19,861 bases of DNA from JAGLQA01 sp023135565 (GTDB lineage Bacteria; Acidobacteriota; Aminicenantia; UBA2199), in contig DAOWCY010000129.1 of NCBI GenBank assembly GCA_030639305.1, forward strand, positions 1-19,861, written 5' to 3'. The notes beneath the pieces were generated by a model. It made no database searches, was not told where the DNA came from, and saw only the letters and a list, made by a program, of their open reading frames with translations. Of the stretch, positions 15,361 to 19,861 are shown in pieces (within the stretch, counting starts at the first letter, position 1; each line of letters opens with the position of its first letter). The position numbers and the translations under genes are program-made.

Positions 15361-15519
15361 ATAGCCATTTCTTGGAAGCAGCCGGCAGCCCGGTAAGATG
15401 CTTCTACATCACAGGAAAACATAAGCGCACGGCGGTAGGACAGGCTAACACCGCAAAAAAAATTCCGGTTACCTTTGGCCGGCGCGGAAGAAAAATCCGG
15501 GAGAATAATATAAAAACAC

Positions 15520-15548
15520 TTGAAAAAAAATCATAGGTTAAGTATAAT
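15520..15548 (+). promoter_or_regulatory. Near-consensus sigma70 promoter of locus B
   Basis: TTGAAA (15520-15525), a 17-bp spacer and a perfect TATAAT (15543-15548). Transcription would start near 15555, giving a leader of about 29 nt with AAAGGAG 7 nt before the ATG at 15584. It is the best housekeeping-type promoter in the window after the DUF4143 promoter. The rest of 15361-15519 shows no gene I can support. Confidence 0.75.
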
Positions 15549-15583
15549 CTACGAATGATAAAACAAAAGAAAGGAGTCGGCTG

Positions 15584-16903
15584 ATGAATCCTCAAAAAGA
15601 AGCCGCCGCATTAAAAAAAATAGAAAATGCAATCAGCATCCTGGAAGCCCAAAAATCCCTGGACACAGAGGAATTGGTCGCCAAATATTACGTGGAACGG
15701 GAATCGAAGTTTATAAACAAGTTGAAAAAGGAAATCCGGCTCTCAAAAGGACGAACAATCAAAATTCTTTTCAGCGGTCATATGGGGTCGGGTAAATCTT
15801 CCGAACTATTCAAGCTAAAAGAGGATCTGCAGGATGAATTTCTTTCGATTTACTATTCCATAAAAGAATACATGAACCTGTTCGGGATCGATGTTTCCGC
15901 TCTTATAGAAACCATCGCAGTCCAATTGAGAAAGATTTTCGAAGAGAAAAAAATTAAACTAAAAGAAGATAGTAAAGACATTATAGATAAACTGGACAAC
16001 TGGAAAAGCAGGGAAAGGCAAACCCAATACCGGGAAGAAAAACGGGCCGGTAAGGCCGGTATCGGCGGCAGCCTGGTGGTGGCGGAAGCCCGTGGCGAGC
16101 TGCATTCCGAAAAAGGAACCAAAACGGAAAAGGTATGGGAGCAGGAACCGGATATCAATAATTTGATTATGTCCCTGAACCGGTTAATTAAAAATATACA
16201 GGAAGAGACAAAAAAAGAACTCATTATCATCATCGACGATATAGACAAACTGGACCTTGCGGATGCGGAAAACTTATTCTTAAGATACAGCCGCACCATG
16301 ACGGCTTTGAACTGTAAGATTATATATACGGTGCCGATTTCCCTGCTCTATTCACACCACTATCGTCAATTTGAATCGTTCTATCACAGGTCTTATCTGC
16401 TGCCCATTTCCAGGGTGAAAAACAAAGACGGTTCCGACAACGAAGCAGGTATAAGAGAAATGCAAAAAATAATAGCGAAACGTATCTCCCCCAAGTTGTT
16501 CGCCGAAGGCGCTCTTAAGAAAGCTATCCTGGCGAGTGGGGGAATTATCCGCGACGCCATCCGGATCATACAGGAATGCTGCTTAATCTGTGTTACGGAG
16601 AATAAGCCGATGATCCACGAAGCGGCGGTCAACGAAGCTATTTCCAGTATAAAAAACGAATTTTTACGGCAAATCCCCAAAGACCTATACCCGAAATTAA
16701 TCGAAGTAAAAAATTCACCCAGCAAAAAACCCGATAATGACCAGGAACTGCAAAAACTCCTCTACTGCCTGGGAGTATTGGAATATATCAATGACGATAC
16801 CTGGTACGATGTTCATCCCCTGGCTCTCGAACTGGCGGAGCAAAAAGAAAAAGAGTTACGGGCCAAAGAAGAAGAGCTTGCACGCAGTAGAGATGAGACA
16901 TAA
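15584..16903 (+). CDS. Locus B NTPase: intact STAND/AAA-like ATPase
   Basis: This 439-aa soluble protein is homologous to the locus A NTPase. An N-terminal helical stretch (1-55) lacks the DPRYVD leader of locus A. Then come Walker A GHMGSGKSS (65-73, with SELFKLKEDL after it matching STELRRLSRYL in A), an Ala/Gly-rich insert (about 155-171), Walker B-like IIIIDDIDKL (214-223, DxxDK), IYTVPISLLY (247-256), sensor-2-like GGIIRDAIRI (319-328) and a C-terminal winged helix (about 388-416, LLYCLGVLEY...WYDVHPL). A charged tail follows. All catalytic motifs are intact. AAAGGAG 7 nt upstream sets the start. The next gene starts 2 nt after its stop, so the two are one operon and probably one complex. 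Function unknown; a signalling or anti-phage switch is an inference. Confidence 0.85.
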   Translation: MNPQKEAAALKKIENAISILEAQKSLDTEELVAKYYVERESKFINKLKKEIRLSKGRTIKILFSGHMGSGKSSELFKLKEDLQDEFLSIYYSIKEYMNLFGIDVSALIETIAVQLRKIFEEKKIKLKEDSKDIIDKLDNWKSRERQTQYREEKRAGKAGIGGSLVVAEARGELHSEKGTKTEKVWEQEPDINNLIMSLNRLIKNIQEETKKELIIIIDDIDKLDLADAENLFLRYSRTMTALNCKIIYTVPISLLYSHHYRQFESFYHRSYLLPISRVKNKDGSDNEAGIREMQKIIAKRISPKLFAEGALKKAILASGGIIRDAIRIIQECCLICVTENKPMIHEAAVNEAISSIKNEFLRQIPKDLYPKLIEVKNSPSKKPDNDQELQKLLYCLGVLEYINDDTWYDVHPLALELAEQKEKELRAKEEELARSRDET

Positions 16904-16905
16904 AA

Positions 16906-18708
16906 ATGGTAAAACTGGGAACGAAAACCCGGGCAAATCTACGCTTGTTAATCACACTGCTCTCCGCGCCGGGCAGTGAATCCATCATAATAGCAAATTG
17001 CGATGAAGTAGAACTATGGAATGAGATACAGTCTCTTTTGCAAAAAGAATTAAGGGAGAAGCGTATCCATCTCTATCACCTGGACGTCACCGTGCTTCCT
17101 GCTGAAGAGCCGCTCAAATTGGTTACGGTTTTACAGCAAATAGTGAATGGCGACACATTTTTTAGACTCAAGAATTGGGCGAAAAATATCGTTATTTCAA
17201 TCTATGGCGCCGAAAATCTAAATAAAAAAAAAACGAAAGAATTTATCTCCTACCTGAATTTTATGCGCGATGATTTCGCTAAAATAAAATACCCGGTCAT
17301 GATCTGGGTAAATACGCAGTTGGCGGATCAAATTGCACAAAATGCCCCGGATTTTTGGAGTTGGCGCAGCGCATTTTTCGAGTTCAAAACGCCGAAAGTA
17401 GAAATCGGCGTACCGGAAAAGATCGAGCAAGATTGGATAAAAAAAGAGCTCCCTGCCGACAGTTTGTTCGATCTGTTAAGACGAAACACCGGCTTTAGTC
17501 TCCCTTTTTTTTCCCGGGATTGGGAACTACAATTCTATACGCCCAGGCCCGACGCACCCCTGGCCGGTTTAATAAAGCAGTTGAAAAGCGGCAGGGAAAA
17601 CGACAAATTCCTCTTTACCGGGCCGCAGGGCAGCGGTAAGACAACTGAATTATTACAACTAAAAAACCGGCTGGCCGAAGACTACTTTATAAATCATTAT
17701 CCTATCGAATATATAGCTGAATTTTTTTTCTATGTCATATCACCTGTTGAAATTGTGCTGTCTATGATCGTTTCTCTCTATGAGCAAATTAAAAGTGATG
17801 AAGTTCCTTTAGAGGGCGAATTTGTTGAAAATATAATGCGCTTATTTACGAAGATGACAACTGCCGCCAATGCGGATGTAGACGTAGACAGGTTAAACTC
17901 TTCCAGGCTGCCTCGCCATTTTTTGGACCTGTGGTATGAAATGAAGTTTTCCGATTCATACGAAGCAGAATTCCTCGATTACGTACAGGCAAACCTAACT
18001 GCCTTAATCGACATCCTCAACCGGATGATCTCCAGGGTAAAAAAAGCCACCGGCAAAAAAGTGTTAATCATCGTGGAAACACCGGGCGATTTCCTTATGC
18101 AGGGGGCTTTAGAAGATCTTTTTAAAGATCATGCCCATATTCTTCTCCAGCCTCAGTGTAATATAATTTACACTATCCCCTGGCAGTGGTGGTTCTTACC
18201 GGGAATGCGGCAGCAGCTCCAGGGCAATTTCGCCGGGGGTATCCATTTTTTACCTACCATCGAGGTCAGGGACAGGAAAGGGAAAAAATCGCGGCAGGGA
18301 ATAAATTTCTTGAAAAAAATGATACTCGAGCGTATCCCCCGGCGGTTTATCTCCGATACCGCATTGGATAAGGCCGCTTATATGAGCGGCGGCAGTATTT
18401 CCTTCTGCCTGCTCATCATTCATTATGCAGGATTGGAAGCATCGTCGAAAGAGAAAAAAAAGATCGATATTCGCGATGTGGATACTGCGGTCAGGCATAT
18501 ATACAACAGCTTGAGCCGCACCCTGATAAAATATGATTATGAACTTTTCCAGCGCGTTCGGCGGGATAAGCACATCGGCAGTGAACCTCCTAATGAACGG
18601 GTTTTAGAGCATCTTGTCGCTCAAAATATCATTGTTCATGAAAATGGAGAGCTATGGTACGATGTGCCTCCGTTGATTGAAGAACTGATGCAATCACGCG
18701 GCATCTAA
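16906..18708 (+). CDS. Locus B partner: WxWRSG-type domain fused to a degenerate NTPase
   Basis: This 600-aa protein has two parts. Residues 1-165 match the N-terminal domain of the 251-aa locus A protein, ending APDFWSWRSAFFEF (147-160). Residues about 185-600 are a full-length divergent copy of the neighbouring NTPase: Walker A GPQGSGKTT (239-247) is intact, but the DxxD[KR] Walker B is replaced by VLIIVETPGDF (386-396), the sensor-2 Arg is lost (SGGSISFCLLII, 494-505), and IYTIP (420-424) and the winged-helix block ENGELWYDVPPL (579-590) remain. It probably binds but does not efficiently hydrolyse ATP. Its start lies 2 nt after the upstream stop with only a weak ribosome site, implying coupled translation. 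The stop is immediately followed by the rpn scar in the same frame. Confidence 0.82.
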   Translation: MVKLGTKTRANLRLLITLLSAPGSESIIIANCDEVELWNEIQSLLQKELREKRIHLYHLDVTVLPAEEPLKLVTVLQQIVNGDTFFRLKNWAKNIVISIYGAENLNKKKTKEFISYLNFMRDDFAKIKYPVMIWVNTQLADQIAQNAPDFWSWRSAFFEFKTPKVEIGVPEKIEQDWIKKELPADSLFDLLRRNTGFSLPFFSRDWELQFYTPRPDAPLAGLIKQLKSGRENDKFLFTGPQGSGKTTELLQLKNRLAEDYFINHYPIEYIAEFFFYVISPVEIVLSMIVSLYEQIKSDEVPLEGEFVENIMRLFTKMTTAANADVDVDRLNSSRLPRHFLDLWYEMKFSDSYEAEFLDYVQANLTALIDILNRMISRVKKATGKKVLIIVETPGDFLMQGALEDLFKDHAHILLQPQCNIIYTIPWQWWFLPGMRQQLQGNFAGGIHFLPTIEVRDRKGKKSRQGINFLKKMILERIPRRFISDTALDKAAYMSGGSISFCLLIIHYAGLEASSKEKKKIDIRDVDTAVRHIYNSLSRTLIKYDYELFQRVRRDKHIGSEPPNERVLEHLVAQNIIVHENGELWYDVPPLIEELMQSRGI

Positions 18709-18774
18709 ATCGAAATAATTGCCCAGGCTTCCGGGTTAACGAAGGAAGAGATCGAGAATTTGTAAAATTGGAAA
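18707..18774 (+). repeat. Right copy of the 68-bp direct repeat
   Basis: It matches 15293-15360 at 63 of 68 bases. Here no rpn gene precedes it; it begins inside the TAA of the 600-aa gene. With the left copy it brackets a segment of about 3.35 kb carrying the locus B promoter and both genes. Confidence 0.9.
18709..18765 (+). pseudogene. Orphan 3' end of an Rpn-family gene
   Basis: The frame directly after the stop of the 600-aa gene reads IEIIAQASGLTKEEIENL and a stop, the C-terminal helix of an Rpn protein like the one at 14440-15351. The nuclease domain is absent. The changes from the intact copy (SRE to TKE) are conservative, so the scar may derive from a sister rpn gene, not a fresh duplication. 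Confidence 0.85.
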
Positions 18775-18787
18775 CTATGATCAAAAC

Positions 18788-18853
18788 TTATTTGATCGAG
18801 TCAAGAGATAACCGGCATCTATCCAGTTCTTTTTCCAGGACTTGTTTATTCAT
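18788..18853 (-). pseudogene. Truncated start of a second small gene, overlapping the 66-aa gene
   Basis: An ATG at 18853 overlaps the stop of the 66-aa gene and opens a frame beginning MNKQVLEKELDRCRLS that ends after 21 residues, just before the rpn scar. An overlapping start is typical of a coupled partner gene. Its early stop, close to the rearrangement scar, suggests that the partner was cut off when the right flank formed. A genuine 21-aa peptide is less likely. Confidence 0.4.
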
Positions 18854-19046
18854 CTAAATGCCCGTGATATTTCCTGACTATCTCTTCCTTGCTAAATCCT
18901 TTTTTTCTCATCCCGGCAAAAAAGATTTCTTTTATCAATTTATTGTGGGATATTGCCACTTCCACCCTTTGCCCCGGAGATAGGTTCTTATATTGCAGCA
19001 TTTCTTCTGCTTTCAACTGTTCGATTAATTTCGATTTTTTTCGCAC
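18846..19046 (-). CDS. Small charged helical protein, possible orphan antitoxin-like partner
   Basis: The product is 66 aa, MRKKSKLIEQLKAEEMLQYK at the N-terminus, strongly helical and rich in Lys/Glu, with a central SPGQRVEVAISHNKLIKEIF and a C-terminal GFSKEEIVRKYHGHLDE. I recall similar small proteins (SPEERL...ALELS...LA..G.R...) upstream of a nucleotidyltransferase-like or other partner gene in two-gene units; I cannot name the family. The GTG start is supported by AAAGGAG 5 nt upstream and by a promoter with exact spacing. Its stop overlaps the start of a broken downstream frame, consistent with a two-gene unit whose second member is lost. Confidence 0.65.
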   Translation of the reverse strand: MRKKSKLIEQLKAEEMLQYKNLSPGQRVEVAISHNKLIKEIFFAGMRKKGFSKEEIVRKYHGHLDE

Positions 19047-19092
19047 AATAACTCCTTTACTACTATTAAGAAAATCTTTTTTCTCATTAACA

Positions 19093-19121
19093 ATTATAAT
19101 ATAAGTCTGTTCCTATTTCAA
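19093..19121 (-). promoter_or_regulatory. Promoter of the 66-aa gene
   Basis: On the minus strand TTGAAA (19116-19121) and a perfect TATAAT (19093-19098) have a 17-bp spacer. Transcription would start near 19086, about 40 nt before the GTG start. It is divergent from the EamA gene promoter about 45 bp away. Confidence 0.7.
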
Positions 19122-19163
19122 TAAAAAAATTTGTTTTCAGCAGGAAGAGTCGAACCAAAAAAG

Positions 19164-19192
19164 TTGATTAGTACGGCCTTTTGATGTACAAT
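19164..19192 (+). promoter_or_regulatory. Promoter of the EamA gene, placing transcription start at the ATG
   Basis: TTGATT (19164-19169) and TACAAT (19187-19192) have a 17-bp spacer. The expected start of transcription, 6-7 nt past the -10, falls at 19198-19199, the A or T of the ATG. No Shine-Dalgarno sequence precedes that ATG, so the mRNA would be leaderless. Confidence 0.55.
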
Positions 19193-19197
19193 GCAGG

Positions 19198-19737
19198 ATG
19201 AAAAAAGTTACTTTTTACAGGATACTCTCTAATAGAAAAGGGCAGTGGGCCACCATGCTCTTCCTCTCCCTGATCTGGGGTTCCTCTTTTATCTTGATGA
19301 AAAAAGGATTGGAATCATATTCCAGCTCCCAGGTGGCTGCTCTAAGACTCTTTATCTCTTTTATTTTCATGCTGCCGGTTATAATAAAAAATATCAGGGT
19401 CCTGATTAGTCGAGAAAGGACTACGTCCGCGTCCAATAAGAAGAACGATCAAAATCACAGGGGGGCGGCGCCCCCAGCCTATGAGGGCGGCCGAAATCCC
19501 GGGAATAAAGAAAAAACCGGTTTTTTTCGTAAAACTTTACAGGATATTCATCGCAGGTACGTGAAATCTTTATTAATCATCGGTTTTTTGGGAGTGGGGA
19601 TTCCCGCTTTCCTGTTTACCGCGGCCCAGACCCGCATAGACAGCGCCCTGGCAGGCGTACTTAATTCCGTGACCCCGCTATTTACCCTGATAGTGGGGGT
19701 GCTGTTTTATAAAAGTAAAGCCTATAGCGCTCATTAA
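19198..19737 (+). pseudogene. EamA/DMT-family transporter, truncated by an IS end
   Basis: The N-terminal half of a drug/metabolite transporter is clear: LFLSLIWGSSFILMKKGLES with QVAALRLFISFIFMLPVII (TM1-2), then LLIIGFLGVGIPAFLFTAAQ (TM3), and SALAGVLNSVTPLFTLIVGV (TM4-5). Full-length members have ten membrane segments in about 290-300 aa; here the frame stops after 179 aa, with AYSAH and a stop contributed by IS-like DNA. The loop between TM2 and TM3 is unusually long (about 45 polar residues, roughly 70-115) and its DNA holds a perfect GC hairpin (19461-19475), suggesting an earlier small insertion. No function is expected for the product. Confidence 0.8.
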
Positions 19738-19861
19738 AATTGACCCGCCTGTGCTCATATAAATTGACCCACCTGCGGACGTTCTGCATACGTTTTACTA
19801 TCTTCTAACGTATTTGCCATACCCTCGGCGTGGAAATTTCCCCACTATACTTCCTCCTGAA
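19729..19861. mobile_element. End of an IS21-like insertion element (partial)
   Basis: Two 23-bp near-identical direct repeats, each containing AAATTGACCC flanked by CTCAT and CCTG, lie at 19729-19751 and 19753-19775. Multiple short repeats near the tips are characteristic of IS21-family elements, and they start exactly where the EamA frame loses its homology. The transposase genes would lie beyond the right edge. The remaining 19776-19861 shows no frame I can assign. The family call is from end structure only. Confidence 0.5.

Noticed and set aside
15354..15536. 60-aa frame between the rpn gene and locus B
   Set aside because: No ribosome binding site, no recognisable family, and it overlaps the locus B promoter.

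Overview
The window looks like a piece of an uncultured or anaerobic bacterial chromosome of moderate G+C. Support for a bacterium: strong Shine-Dalgarno sequences, several sigma70-type promoters with exact 17-bp spacers, a split two-subunit glycine decarboxylase (gcvPA/gcvPB), a two-gene glycyl-tRNA synthetase (glyQ/glyS), an Rpn-type nuclease and an AAA_14/DUF4143 ATPase. The phylum cannot be fixed from the sequence alone. A conserved housekeeping operon (6.7-14.2 kb) is flanked on both sides by accessory, rearranged DNA.

Left side (1-6.55 kb). A CRISPR array enters from the left edge (four identical 37-bp repeats, 36-bp spacers). Repeat orientation puts crRNA transcription on the minus strand and the leader at 268 and beyond; no cas gene is visible. 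Decayed DNA follows: an ATPase fragment (713-1000) and a possible integrase tail (1048-1137). Then come an NCS2/AzgA-type purine permease (1365-2654) and three minus-strand genes: an AAA_14/DUF4143 ATPase (5072-6283) and 'locus A', an overlapping pair made of a STAND/AAA-like NTPase (3580-4926) and a protein with a WxWRSG-type domain plus TPR (2844-3599). The DUF4143 gene has a near-ideal promoter embedded in a striking array of about seven 20-bp palindromes with a 33-bp period.

Centre (6.7-14.2 kb). gcvT-gcvH-gcvPA-gcvPB-glyQ-glyS lie on the plus strand. The last four genes overlap or couple. The set joins glycine cleavage to glycyl-tRNA charging.

Right side (14.2-19.86 kb). An Rpn nuclease gene with its own promoter is followed by 'locus B', again two genes with a perfect-consensus promoter: an intact NTPase homologous to that of locus A (15584-16903), and a 600-aa fusion of the same WxWRSG-type domain to a second copy of the NTPase fold that has lost its Walker B and sensor-2 residues (16906-18708). 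Locus B is bracketed by 68-bp direct copies of the 3' end of the rpn gene, the right copy being an orphan scar. A small minus-strand gene with a broken partner, a truncated EamA transporter gene with a probable leaderless start, and the end of an IS21-like element close the window.

The main candidate for an undescribed system is the paralogous two-gene module (loci A and B): a regulatory NTPase always paired with a WxWRSG-domain protein, present in two architectures, one of which adds a pseudo-NTPase.
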